Assembly (NCBI GenBank): GCA_002355455.1
Contig: AP017375.1
Location: forward strand, 3,658,001-3,722,000
From: Stanieria sp. NIES-3757
GTDB lineage: Bacteria > Cyanobacteriota > Cyanobacteriia > Cyanobacteriales > Xenococcaceae
Length of the DNA stretch: 64,000 bases
Direction of reading: 5' to 3'
The notes below the pieces were generated by a model. That model ran no database searches. It was not told where the DNA came from and saw only the letters and a list, made by a program, of their open reading frames with translations. Of this stretch, positions 1 through 8,559 are shown piece after piece. Each line of letters opens with the position of its first letter. The stretch's first letter is position 1. Both the position numbers and the translations under genes were made by a program.

Positions 1-3000
1 GTAGTAATTCTAAATTACCTAAATCTCCATGACAGAGAGAATGATTGCTACCAAATCCACCTTTGAGAGTGGTTTGAAGAGCGGTATTGATCTCTGCACG
101 TATTTCAGCATTATCAAGATAGCTCAAAGCATGTAGTCTAGCTAATCCAATTCCTACTGCGCCATGACACCAGGCAATCATACAACTCGCTCGGTTTTGA
201 TTACGAGCTAAAACTGAATTGCTAAAATTGCGTAAGTCTGGCCAATTACCCACTTCAGGTAGAAAAAGACTACGTTCGTAAGAAATCGCTTCAACTGCTG
301 CTGTTTTAAACCGTTTTTGACCTGTTACTGCCCATAATTCCAGCAAGGCTAAGGCTATTCCCGCAGCACCATGAGCTAAACCAGTTAGTGGTTTTGATTC
401 TGAAGTTGGTATTGTCCAACCAATACCTTGAGGCATTTTTTGAGCTTGAGCAATTAAATGGTCACCACAAGCAATAGCATTTGCTAAGGTCGATTCAGAA
501 GCAGTACAACGATACAGTGACAGTAAACTAAGTAAGCATCCGCCTGCACCAGCAATAAAATCTAAACCCCGATCTTGCTCAATTAAAGGAGGTAAAAGCT
601 TAACTAATTCTTCTACTTGGGTCAATAAATCTGGTTTGTCCCACAGTATTCCTAATTGTGTCAGAGTGTAAATTATGCCTCCCCAACCATCATAAGCACC
701 AATTGATTTGAGCAATGATTTATTTTGTTCTAGTTGGCTTGTGATTGTTTTTAATGCAGCTTGCGCTAAAGCAGTATAGCGTTGTTCTTGAGCGAGCGCA
801 CCTAAATAAGCTAAAAACAGAGTAATTCCTGGTAAGCCATTATAAAAATCTAATCCTAAAGGCACAAGACTCCAATAGCGATCGCCTGTAGCAGTTAAAC
901 CAATCCAGATAGCATCATCTTGACCGTACAGTGCCAGTTGTTCTAAGCGATCTGCGATCGCAATAGCAGCTTTTAATAATTGTTCGCGATTAACTATACT
1001 GTGCGGTTCACTCAGGCGATAATGGGGAAGTTTGGCTTGTTCGGAAGACATTGCCAGCGAAGCTAAAGAAGCCTTAATAAAATGAATTTGCTGTTTAAGG
1101 TCGTTCTCGTTCAAGTTTTGTAAGCGACGTTGAACTAGTTCCAAACCCGATTCTGTGCAAAAATCAACAATGCGATCGCCAGAACTAGTAAATAAATCGT
1201 GGGAATTGGGATGTATAGTAAACATCGGAACGTCACCATTCCACAGATCTTGACGTTCGGCATGGATCACTTTAATCAGGTGGGATTGATGCTCGATTCC
1301 AAACCAAAGGCGATCGAATAAACGTTCTCTCTCCAGTGCATTACGCAACATTTTGGGATGGTTGCCATCCTTCAACAACATCGCGTAAAGTCTGGTTGGA
1401 CGGAGAAGAAAACGCGCTTCATCATGAGCAAATTTTGCCAAAATTCCCTCACTAGAAAGCAACTCATCTCGATGTTGCAGCAATAGATGATAAATCTTAG
1501 TAAATCCATCAACTATAGCCTCAGCATAATCCAGCACATCAACTTCTTTCTCGTTTAATTTAGGTCGATTATGTGCCTCTGGTAGCTTCATGCGTTTACG
1601 CTTTAGTCGCATTTGGTCTGTCCCAATTTCTTCCCAATAAGGAAGTTCACTAGGTGATAGTTGTCCATCTTGACCACCTAAACCACTAATATCAAGACCA
1701 TCATTCTCGCCATTCGACCAAATACGCTGTGGTAATAAACCAATCCGTAAAACAGAATCGTTATAAAGAACTTCACTAGCCAGTAAATGGGATTGAGTCA
1801 GATCGATGTTGCTAGTTCGAGGACGGAAAAGAGATTCTAAATCTACTAAAACTGGATGTTCGCCAGCAGCAATCAAGTTTTCATTGTGAAAATCGTTTGC
1901 TTCTAAAACATAGAGGAGAGCTAAATAACCTCCCTGTCTCTCATAAAAACGCTCAATTTCTGTTGCTGAGGTACAACTATCAGCCATGATAAATTCTACC
2001 CAACCATAGGAATGGCAATTGAGAACTTTAATACTCCGAAATGGTGGATGATTACCTCGTTGATTGAGCCAAGTTAAAAGTTGCTGAAAATGTTCGTCTA
2101 TCCCTAAAGACCTTGGTTTATAAACAAGTTGAAAACCAGAACTAAATTTTGCGATCGCAACAGAACGACCTTCCCGATGACTGTCTCCTTCTCCTGTTCG
2201 TACTTCTATTAATTGACCAGGCTCTTGTTCTGGACTAAAGATGTCTTTAATTTGCTCCCAATCATTACTAAGATGCTCAAGAAATTCTTGACTAAATTTC
2301 ACCCACTGATTGATGCTAGTTACTAATTGACGAGCCAAAATAGGATACTCTTCGAGAAGAGCAAGGAGTTGTTTTGGTTGGCACAGTTGCTTGATAAAAC
2401 TGTAAAATCTTTCCTGTGGAGTATTTCCCTCTAGAAGCCCTTGTAATCCTGCTATTTGAAGTTCTAAAACTAGAGTACGACTACAAAGACTAAGCAATTT
2501 TCCTGGTAAATTTGCATAAAGTATCTCTACAACTGTATTAGGTTCAAAAGGTAGCTCATGGTGTGTTTGGCTTATTTTTTCAACCACTTGCTCTAGTCTC
2601 TTACGACCTTCATTTATTAAAGGTTCAAGAGCATACAAAAATAAACTTATTTCTTTACCCTTTGTTTCTTCTAGAGTAGGTAAAGGTTTACAGTCAGAAT
2701 CAGTAGGATTAGAAAATATCTTAGCAAGATGATTTAACCAGTCTGGAGGATCGGGAAAACGCTCCTGTACAGACTCAATTGGTTCACCAAGAAGATAGAA
2801 AAATTCATCCTCATTCATACCATCTAGTTCCAGACGTTTCAAAAATAGAGAATCATCTTGATTAAATGGAGTTTGAGAACGCCAACGCTGCATCCGTCTT
2901 TGAGCCAGTTCTAAGTTAATTTCAAAGTTTGACTGGTGTTTCCGATTTGTCTGTAGAGAGGCGACTCTTTCACTCAGCGTTATGGCATGATACCAAGCTG

Positions 3001-3025
3001 AAGCTTGAAAATTTAGTTGATTCAT
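1..3025 (-). CDS. lanM: Type II lanthipeptide synthetase LanM (C-terminus off the left edge)
   Basis: This is a bifunctional enzyme that dehydrates Ser/Thr of a precursor core and then joins them to Cys as (methyl)lanthionine. The frame is open from ATG at 3025 to the window edge, about 1,008 codons. LanM proteins are usually 1,000-1,100 aa, so only a short tail is missing. The N-terminal dehydratase (DUF4135) half has kinase-like motifs: YKPRSLG near residue 303, DFHNENLI near 377 and LVDLESLF just after. The C-terminal LanC-like cyclase keeps its zinc ligands: Cys953 in AWCHGAVGI, and Cys998-His999 in LCHGDLGN. It starts 27 bp downstream of the 91-aa precursor on the same strand, so co-transcription is likely. 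No transporter/protease (LanT) is visible; it may lie beyond the left edge. The family call is firm; the product is unknown. Confidence 0.95.
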   Translation of the reverse strand, partial: MNQLNFQASAWYHAITLSERVASLQTNRKHQSNFEINLELAQRRMQRWRSQTPFNQDDSLFLKRLELDGMNEDEFFYLLGEPIESVQERFPDPPDWLNHLAKIFSNPTDSDCKPLPTLEETKGKEISLFLYALEPLINEGRKRLEQVVEKISQTHHELPFEPNTVVEILYANLPGKLLSLCSRTLVLELQIAGLQGLLEGNTPQERFYSFIKQLCQPKQLLALLEEYPILARQLVTSINQWVKFSQEFLEHLSNDWEQIKDIFSPEQEPGQLIEVRTGEGDSHREGRSVAIAKFSSGFQLVYKPRSLGIDEHFQQLLTWLNQRGNHPPFRSIKVLNCHSYGWVEFIMADSCTSATEIERFYERQGGYLALLYVLEANDFHNENLIAAGEHPVLVDLESLFRPRTSNIDLTQSHLLASEVLYNDSVLRIGLLPQRIWSNGENDGLDISGLGGQDGQLSPSELPYWEEIGTDQMRLKRKRMKLPEAHNRPKLNEKEVDVLDYAEAIVDGFTKIYHLLLQHRDELLSSEGILAKFAHDEARFLLRPTRLYAMLLKDGNHPKMLRNALERERLFDRLWFGIEHQSHLIKVIHAERQDLWNGDVPMFTIHPNSHDLFTSSGDRIVDFCTESGLELVQRRLQNLNENDLKQQIHFIKASLASLAMSSEQAKLPHYRLSEPHSIVNREQLLKAAIAIADRLEQLALYGQDDAIWIGLTATGDRYWSLVPLGLDFYNGLPGITLFLAYLGALAQEQRYTALAQAALKTITSQLEQNKSLLKSIGAYDGWGGIIYTLTQLGILWDKPDLLTQVEELVKLLPPLIEQDRGLDFIAGAGGCLLSLLSLYRCTASESTLANAIACGDHLIAQAQKMPQGIGWTIPTSESKPLTGLAHGAAGIALALLELWAVTGQKRFKTAAVEAISYERSLFLPEVGNWPDLRNFSNSVLARNQNRASCMIAWCHGAVGIGLARLHALSYLDNAEIRAEINTALQTTLKGGFGSNHSLCHGDLGNLELL

Positions 3026-3052
3026 TGAATAAAAATTCCTTAATTACCTAAA

Positions 3053-3328
3053 TTAACAAGAACCCCCAACATTACTGATACACACGGAAGCATGATTGGA
3101 GTTAATATTACAAGTCGCTCCTTCGCCAACACTAATGTTGAAGTTGACATTGAAGTTGATGTTACAAGCAGCAAAACTGTTATCTTTCAAACCACCACCG
3201 CTAACGCCTTCCATCTGTTCATCAGATAGTTCAATAATTCCTGCTGGGTTTTCAGGCAATAGTCTTAGTTCTTCTTCATTAAGATTGCTGTAATAATCTT
3301 CATCTTTCCAGGCACGAATAATATCCAT
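3053..3328 (-). CDS. Mersacidin/lichenicidin-type lanthipeptide precursor 1 (91 aa)
   Basis: This is a ribosomal precursor for the adjacent LanM. The leader has the type II pattern (IIRAWKDEDY, then LLPENPAGIIELSDEQMEGVSGG) ending in a double-Gly cleavage site near residue 44. The core has 4 Cys and 7 Ser/Thr, is rich in Asn (alternating NINFNVNFNIS) and ends GGSC. The last part matches the core of the 77-aa precursor upstream: C-x-I-N-S, then V-C-x-S, then G-G-S/T-C. Relative to that peptide it carries an extra Cys- and Asn-rich N-terminal core segment. The upstream ribosome site is weak. It lies 27 bp ahead of lanM. Precursor identity follows from leader homology and position; ring topology cannot be read from the sequence. 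Confidence 0.92.
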   Translation of the reverse strand: MDIIRAWKDEDYYSNLNEEELRLLPENPAGIIELSDEQMEGVSGGGLKDNSFAACNINFNVNFNISVGEGATCNINSNHASVCISNVGGSC

Positions 3329-3608
3329 AGACGATCTTTTTTAATATTTTTAATTGATTTAAAAAACCTAAAATTAATGAATACTATGTCTAATTAGGTT
3401 GTTAATAAACCCAGACTTATTGATTGGGTGAGTTACAGCATTTTTCTCGTTTAATCTGAGTTCGGGATAAGCTAGAACCCTGATGTTCTTGTTGGCTGAA
3501 AGTGCAATTATTTTATATAATCGATGCCAAAATATTCTTAACCCGAACTGATTTTACTTAACTGAAATTGGCTGTAATTAACTCACCTGATTTTTGTTTT
3601 AAGTGTGG

Positions 3609-3626
3609 TTGTTCATGATTGAACAA
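3609..3626 (-). terminator. Stem-loop immediately after the precursor 2 stop codon
   Basis: A perfect 7-bp stem (TTGTTCA/TGAACAA) with a 4-nt loop begins at the base after the stop codon of the 77-aa precursor. No U tract follows. It is therefore more likely an attenuator or mRNA-stabilising 3' hairpin than a strong intrinsic terminator. Such a structure would let the precursor transcript exceed that of the downstream genes; this is an inference. Confidence 0.4.
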
Positions 3627-3860
3627 TTAACAAGTTCCACCTCCTGCTGCGCTAAGACAGACAATAGATTGGGAATTGATTTGACAGCCACCCAATCCAA
3701 ATGAATTAATATTCAATCCGCCTGCAACAACTTCCATATCTTCATCAGATAACTCAACAATACCTACTGGATTTTCAGGCAATTGAGAACGTTGTTCTTC
3801 ACTGAGACTGCTAGAATAGTCTTCATCTTTCCAAGCACGAATAATGTCATTATTTGACAT
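3627..3860 (-). CDS. Mersacidin/lichenicidin-type lanthipeptide precursor 2 (77 aa)
   Basis: This is a second substrate-like peptide with the same leader family (DIIRAWKDEDY, LPENPVGIVELSDEDMEVVAGG). The double-Gly site falls near residue 48. The core of about 29 aa has 3 Cys and 5 Ser/Thr and ends GGGTC. It shares the NSF motif and the Cys/Ser spacing of the other precursor. The start is well supported: a strong AAAGGAG ribosome site lies just upstream (around 3867-3873 on the plus strand). It is the first gene of the minus-strand lanthipeptide cluster, followed by a hairpin and a 298-bp gap before precursor 1. The two peptides could act as a pair or as independent products; the sequence does not decide. 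Confidence 0.92.
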   Translation of the reverse strand: MSNNDIIRAWKDEDYSSSLSEEQRSQLPENPVGIVELSDEDMEVVAGGLNINSFGLGGCQINSQSIVCLSAAGGGTC

Positions 3861-4366
3861 GGTTTTTCTCCTTTAGTTAAAGTGATTGATAGGTTTTGAA
3901 ACTATTTTTTGGTTTCAAGTTTTGGTTGCCAGACTAGAGAACGATCGCAGTAAGCTAAACTCTTGATTGCTCCTCGGTTTGGTAACTGCCTTTAACATTA
4001 ACTAGCATTTCAATTAGAATTCACCTAATCTCCATTAGCACTTCATTAGGTTTTTGATTCTCAAACCAAGAAAAGCAGTTTCGCTTTTAATCAAGATTAT
4101 TTGTGTCACCGAAGTGTAGAAAAAAGCGATCGCTTAGTAATTCCTGAAAATGTTTATTTTGTGTGGATAAAGTCTTTCCCAACACCCAACTTTACAAAAT
4201 ATAAAGATTAGTAAAGAAATAATTAATATTTTGCATAATTGCCACAATGTTTGGCGTAAAAATTGTTTGTGTCGCTTGGTAACTTTTCTAAGTTATCAAT
4301 TTTATTTTAAAGCGAGCGACAACATTTCAGTTAAAAAAAAATTAACTAATACAAATAGCTTTAGAT
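3861..4366. promoter_or_regulatory. Divergent intergenic region with TTTGTGTC repeats
   Basis: A 506-bp region between the lanthipeptide cluster (minus) and the NB-ARC gene (plus). It holds two copies of TTTGTGTC at 4100-4107 and 4266-4273, both preceded by ATT-rich sequence. A related TTTGTGTGGATAA lies near 4160 and contains a match to the DnaA-box consensus. A CCTAAT/ATTAGG stem followed by five T lies at 4024-4055 on the plus strand. No gene was found. Promoters for both flanking genes must lie here, but clear -35/-10 pairs could not be fixed. Confidence 0.4.
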
Positions 4367-5746
4367 ATGAGCAGATCAAATCGCAAGAATGTACAATTTG
4401 TTGATGATTTATTTTTAGAAGCTAACGATAGTTGGGATGTCAACAATTTATATAAAAATCTAACTCAAGTCAAGCAAGTTGGTGCGGTTAAAAAAGTAGA
4501 ATTAACTGCTGTTGAAAAAACCATTCTTCGTGGTTTATTATGTGGCTATTCTCCTCAACAAATAGCTAATGAAATTCATTGGACATCTGGTTCTATTAGT
4601 GTTGAATTAACTAAGGGATTGTATCGATATATTGAAACTTTAACCGAGCGAGATTTAAATACTTTAAAAAATTGGAGAGATGTAGTCAAATGGTTAGAAG
4701 AAGCAAGATATAAAATCTTTCAACCACAACAAGATTCTTTAAAAGAACTAAACGTTTCTAGGTTTTATGGCAGAGAAGAGGAATTGCAACAACTAAAAGA
4801 ATGGATTGTTGAGCAACGATACCGTCTTGTTTTATTATCAGGTATAACTGGAATAGGTAAAACTACTTTAGCAGCTAAGTTAGCTAAAACAATTCAACCT
4901 AAGTTTGATTATGTGTTTTGGAAAACTATTCGCTCTGATTCTTCTTTATCTTCACTTCTAAATAATCTACTAAAATTTTTTACTGGTAATCAACAAAATT
5001 ATTTAATTTTAACAATCAATGAACAAATTTCTCTCTTGATGCGATATTTGTCTTGTTATCACTGTTTATTAATTTTTGATGGTTTAGAAGTGATTTTAGA
5101 AGCTAACAAATTGGCTGGTTTTTATCAAGAAAATTATACTAATTATAGTCAATTACTGAAAAGAATAGCCGAAGAATCTCATCAAAGTTGTTTACTTATT
5201 ACTAGTCAAGATGAACCAGCAGATCTGTTTTTGCTACAGCAAAATCCGATTAAATCTTTATCACTAGGTAGTTTAGGAACAGCAGCAAAAGAAATATTTA
5301 GAGAGCAAGGTCTTGCTGAACCTCATTTGTGGCAATATTTAATAATTCGCTATTCTGGAAATCCTCTAGTACTAAAGTTAATTGCTGCAATTATTAAAGA
5401 CATTTTTGGTGGTAATATATCTGATTTTTTAGGCATGAAAACAGAAATAGATGTGATGCTTCCTACTCTATTTAAACAACTATTAAGTAAACAGTTTGAA
5501 CGTTTATCAATGTTAGAAAAAAAGGTTATGTATTGTCTAGCGAGTCATCGCCAATCAGTGACTCTAAAAAAATTACAAGAATATATTAAACCGCCAGTTT
5601 ATTTGTCAGATTTAACTCAAGCATTAGTATCTTTAAAAAGGCGATCGCTTATCGAAGTTACCTCTTTATCTAACAAAAGTGCTTTTACGTTGCAACCTTT
5701 AGTGATGAAGTATGTTTTTAGAGAAAGTCAACGATTTTCTGTATAG
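4367..5746 (+). CDS. STAND NTPase with N-terminal HTH-like region and NB-ARC domain
   Basis: This 459-aa protein belongs to the signal-transducing NTPase class. Residues about 45-95 resemble the HTH-like N-terminal module found on many cyanobacterial NB-ARC proteins (LTAVEKTILRGLL, GYSPQQIANEI, SGSISVEL). The NB-ARC starts with FYGREEEL (133-140). It has a P-loop GITGIGKTT (159-167), Walker B CLLIFDGLE (233-241), a sensor-like LLITSQDE and the GNPLVLKL motif. A winged-helix-like C-terminus follows. Unlike many relatives it ends without WD40 or TPR sensor repeats. It is divergent from the lanthipeptide genes and convergent with glycerate kinase. It may be a DNA-binding regulator or part of a defence or signalling system; its target is unknown. 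Confidence 0.8.
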   Translation: MSRSNRKNVQFVDDLFLEANDSWDVNNLYKNLTQVKQVGAVKKVELTAVEKTILRGLLCGYSPQQIANEIHWTSGSISVELTKGLYRYIETLTERDLNTLKNWRDVVKWLEEARYKIFQPQQDSLKELNVSRFYGREEELQQLKEWIVEQRYRLVLLSGITGIGKTTLAAKLAKTIQPKFDYVFWKTIRSDSSLSSLLNNLLKFFTGNQQNYLILTINEQISLLMRYLSCYHCLLIFDGLEVILEANKLAGFYQENYTNYSQLLKRIAEESHQSCLLITSQDEPADLFLLQQNPIKSLSLGSLGTAAKEIFREQGLAEPHLWQYLIIRYSGNPLVLKLIAAIIKDIFGGNISDFLGMKTEIDVMLPTLFKQLLSKQFERLSMLEKKVMYCLASHRQSVTLKKLQEYIKPPVYLSDLTQALVSLKRRSLIEVTSLSNKSAFTLQPLVMKYVFRESQRFSV

Positions 5747-5768
5747 ATAAAATCAAAAACTATCAATG

Positions 5769-6812
5769 TTAACTAGGTTGATAAACTCGACCATAACTAT
5801 GATCGCTTTTGATTTCAATTGCTAAATCTACCTGATCTGGGTTATGAAGTAAGGGAGTAATAAATAAATCTGGATGCAGAGATCGCCAGAAATATTCAAC
5901 AAAGCGATCGATCTCTTCATTACTCATCCCCGATCTTCCTGTCGCAATCATTTTTTGTTCGGCTTCTGTTCGCCATTGTTTACTGAGACGATAATCAACA
6001 GGATAAAGTACGATTAAACGGTCTAATCTATCCCATAAAGAAAGATATTCTCGTAATTTTTCGTTGATGTCTTGAGCAAATAAGCGATCTTCTGGAGTAA
6101 TAATTGGCTCAGGTGGATTTTCAAATGCAGTTTGTTCTACAGGACGAGTACCAATAAACCAACCCTCAAACAAAACCACTTCTACAGAACTAAAAGATTC
6201 AAACCCTACGCGATCGCCTTGTCCCCCAAAAGCAGATTTATCGAAACGGGGGACTAAAATTGGTTTAGTGCGGTTTGATTGACGAAATTCATCTAAGATT
6301 TTAATGCCTAATTCTACGTCATGGGTACCAGGAGGACCACGCCAAATCAAACGTGGATCTTGTTGTTGTAATTTTTGTCTCTCAGTATAGGTTTTGTAAA
6401 GGTCGTCAATGGAAATGGCTACGCTTTTTAAGCCCAAATGCTGCAAAATAAGGCGAATTACAGCAGCTAAGGTAGTTTTCCCCGTTCCTTGTCCGCCTAA
6501 AATCCCTTGAATCAAAGTTCGTCCTAATTCTTCTTGACAACTAGCTAATTGCATTGCCAAAGGTAGCCATAATTGCCACAACAAAGTCAAAATATAATCA
6601 TCAGATTGAAAACCCAAACTGTGACCTAGTTCCAAAACTTGATCGGAAACCTCAATAAATAATTGCGCCCGCGCTTCGAGTTGATTTTTGCCATTCTCTT
6701 TAGTAATACCAAACGCTTTAGCTCTAGTGGAGTCGGCTAATTCAACTTGCAATAATTGTTCGATGATTTCTTTGTTGAATGAGTTTTCCTGGGTCAGTAA
6801 TTGATGATTCAT
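5769..6812 (-). CDS. glyK: D-glycerate 3-kinase (plant/cyanobacterial type)
   Basis: This enzyme phosphorylates D-glycerate to 3-phosphoglycerate, the last step of photorespiratory glycolate recovery, in the cytoplasm. The 347-aa protein has a P-loop GGQGTGKTTLA at about 106-116 and the SIDDLYKTY, RGPPGTHD and FEGWFIGTR motifs of the GLYK family. ATG at 6812 is preceded at 14 bp by the stop of the ycf20-like gene on the same strand, suggesting a two-gene operon. Its 3' end converges with the NB-ARC gene, 22 bp apart. Confidence 0.92.
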   Translation of the reverse strand: MNHQLLTQENSFNKEIIEQLLQVELADSTRAKAFGITKENGKNQLEARAQLFIEVSDQVLELGHSLGFQSDDYILTLLWQLWLPLAMQLASCQEELGRTLIQGILGGQGTGKTTLAAVIRLILQHLGLKSVAISIDDLYKTYTERQKLQQQDPRLIWRGPPGTHDVELGIKILDEFRQSNRTKPILVPRFDKSAFGGQGDRVGFESFSSVEVVLFEGWFIGTRPVEQTAFENPPEPIITPEDRLFAQDINEKLREYLSLWDRLDRLIVLYPVDYRLSKQWRTEAEQKMIATGRSGMSNEEIDRFVEYFWRSLHPDLFITPLLHNPDQVDLAIEIKSDHSYGRVYQPS

Positions 6813-6826
6813 AATTCCAAATAGAT

Positions 6827-7177
6827 TTAAGAACCCAATTTGAAAGCTTCCAAAAACAAACTATAGATAAGACCAATCTTGAATAAATTTACAACATCAA
6901 TCAACAAAGGTCGCCTTAAATTAGTTTCGGTTCGATTACGACTAGGACGACTATAAACGAAATTACTCAGTAATTCTGTAAAAATTAATATAAGTGCAGC
7001 ACCAACTACATCCCAAGAAGCATCTTGTCCGGCAGTTGTCGCGATCGCCGATCCCATAAAAAAGCCAAACAAAATACTAATAACTGACAAAGCAATTCGT
7101 CGCCAGGGATTAGTAAATAAAAGTTCTATTCTTGCGCCTGCTACATCTACTAAGCTATTAAGTCGAGTACGTTGCAT
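6827..7177 (-). CDS. ycf20: Ycf20 family protein (DUF565)
   Basis: A 116-aa membrane protein of the Ycf20/DUF565 family found in cyanobacteria and plastids. It starts with MQRTRLNSLVDVAGARIELL, followed by two hydrophobic segments (about 28-50 and 55-75) and a C-terminal hydrophobic stretch. Plant and algal relatives have been linked to non-photochemical quenching, but the biochemical role is not defined. It lies directly upstream of glyK on the same strand. Confidence 0.85.
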   Translation of the reverse strand: MQRTRLNSLVDVAGARIELLFTNPWRRIALSVISILFGFFMGSAIATTAGQDASWDVVGAALILIFTELLSNFVYSRPSRNRTETNLRRPLLIDVVNLFKIGLIYSLFLEAFKLGS

Positions 7178-7395
7178 TAAATTTAGAGCGATTTTTAGTT
7201 CAATAACACACAGTTAGTTTAGTTTTTCTTAGTTGAAAGTAACCTAATCAGAACATAAGAACTACCTCTTGCTTTTGATTCTTCGTTTCACTCAGGACGC
7301 TTCGCGCTTTTGTACAGACATAACATGTTACTTGTTACTTTTTCCCTTCTGCCTGATTGGTAAATTAATTAAGCAGCCCTATGTTGAGCAAAATC

Positions 7396-7977
7396 TTATT
7401 TAGTAATGCGATTTAAAAGAATCAAAGAAGTAACAATTCCAGTAAAGTGAGCAGCGATCGTATTAGTATTAGCTTGAATAATTAACAAGTCGGCTGCATT
7501 AACTAAACGATTAGGATCGACATTGATCCCGATTGATTGAGGAACGGTAATCACTTTAAGTAAGACAATTCCTGATAAAGCCTCTGCACCTAAAATCGCA
7601 AGTAACATCCCTACCAAATTAACAATTAAGCCGTAGCGAATAATCGTAAGAGTATCAGATTTCTTTGGTCTTCTAGCTGGATCGACACTTTGCATTTTAT
7701 TAGCAATTTGAATGTAGCGAAAAGAGAAGAAAATACCCACAGCCAAAAGAATTACGCCACAAAAAGCACAAAATATCCCTAATTCAATCCCAGAAGTTTT
7801 TTCTTTATTGCCAAATACACTAGCAGCAGCGACCAAGAGTAGTACGGTAGAAACCACTCCTAATACTATTTGTAGCCAAAACCCAATTCTGCCTAGTTGC
7901 TTTAAATTATTAGAAACCTTTTGAATTTTAGTAGATGGGGCAGAAGAATAGGAACTAAGTTCAGAATCTCTGTTCAT
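7396..7977 (-). CDS. DUF3611 family membrane protein
   Basis: A 193-aa protein with a polar N-terminus of about 30 residues and four predicted hydrophobic segments (about 32-53, 65-90, 108-135 and 165-190). It matches the DUF3611 family of cyanobacteria and chloroplasts, related in layout to Tic20-like proteins. The function is unknown. It is divergent from rnpB, 110 bp away, and 218 bp of non-coding sequence separates it from ycf20 downstream. Confidence 0.8.
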   Translation of the reverse strand: MNRDSELSSYSSAPSTKIQKVSNNLKQLGRIGFWLQIVLGVVSTVLLLVAAASVFGNKEKTSGIELGIFCAFCGVILLAVGIFFSFRYIQIANKMQSVDPARRPKKSDTLTIIRYGLIVNLVGMLLAILGAEALSGIVLLKVITVPQSIGINVDPNRLVNAADLLIIQANTNTIAAHFTGIVTSLILLNRITK

Positions 7978-8074
7978 AAAATTTAGCGATCGCGGATTAA
8001 ATCCAATTAAGATGAGAATTGTTTTTATCTTAATAGTTATTATCTTGATCGTAAGCTATTTCAAAATAAACTAA

Positions 8075-8080
8075 TATAGT
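8075..8080 (+). promoter_or_regulatory. Candidate -10 element for rnpB
   Basis: TATAGT lies 7 bp before the inferred 5' end of the RNase P RNA, as expected of a -10 box. No good -35 hexamer is present at 16-18 bp spacing; the nearest TTGATC is 24 bp upstream. Confidence 0.4.
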
Positions 8081-8087
8081 AACAGGA

Positions 8088-8532
8088 AGAGTAGGCGAGG
8101 TAGTTGCAGACTTGCTATATCAGTAAGTTTGAGGAAAGTCCGGACTCCCGAAAGACCAGACTTGCTGGGTAACGCCCAGTACAGGCGACTGTGAGGATAG
8201 TGCCACAGAAAAATACCGCCTTCTTTCAGTCAACAGTCAATGGTTAACAGTTAACAGCAAGAGAAAACTGATAATTGATAACTGATAACTGAAAAAGGTA
8301 AGGGTGCAAAGGTGAGGTAAGAGCCCACCAGCAGTATCGAGAGGTACTGGCTCGGTAAACCCCGGTTGGGAGCAAGGTCGGAGGGACAATGGTTGGTCTT
8401 TTTCCAGTTCCGTTTAAGGTGAACCGCTAGAGATGTCTGGTAACAGCCATCCCAGATAGATAACTACCCCCAACAAGACGTAGTATACTAGGTCTTTGTT
8501 TGGGAACAAAATCCGGCTTATGTTCCTACTCT
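8088..8532 (+). ncRNA. rnpB: RNase P RNA, bacterial type A
   Basis: This is the catalytic RNA that matures tRNA 5' ends. The universally conserved P4-region sequence GAGGAAAGTCCGGACTCCC starts near 8131. The 5' end AGAGTAGG (8088-8095) pairs with CCTACTCT (8525-8532) to form helix P1. The downstream conserved core (GGTAAACCCCGG and AAATCCGGCTTATG) is also present. Between about 8226 and 8292, in the variable P12 arm position, is a run of 7-bp repeats described separately. The exact ends are inferred from P1. Confidence 0.96.
8226..8292 (+). repeat. Heptanucleotide STRR repeats inside rnpB
   Basis: Degenerate 7-bp units (AACAGTC, AATGGTT, AACAGTT, then TGATAAT, TGATAAC, TGATAAC) occupy the expected P12 position. 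The two halves are partly complementary, so they may extend a hairpin. Similar heptamer runs occur elsewhere in this window (9586, 27770, 50483 and 53553). Confidence 0.75.
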
Positions 8533-8559
8533 CCTGATCGCATTGGTTAAAGACGAATA

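Noticed and set aside
4160-4175. Single TGTGGATAA match to the DnaA box upstream of the NB-ARC gene
   Set aside because: An isolated 9-bp match is expected by chance in AT-rich DNA; no cluster surrounds it.
8226-8292. 7-bp repeats as a CRISPR remnant
   Set aside because: The units are too short, have no unique spacers, and lie within rnpB.
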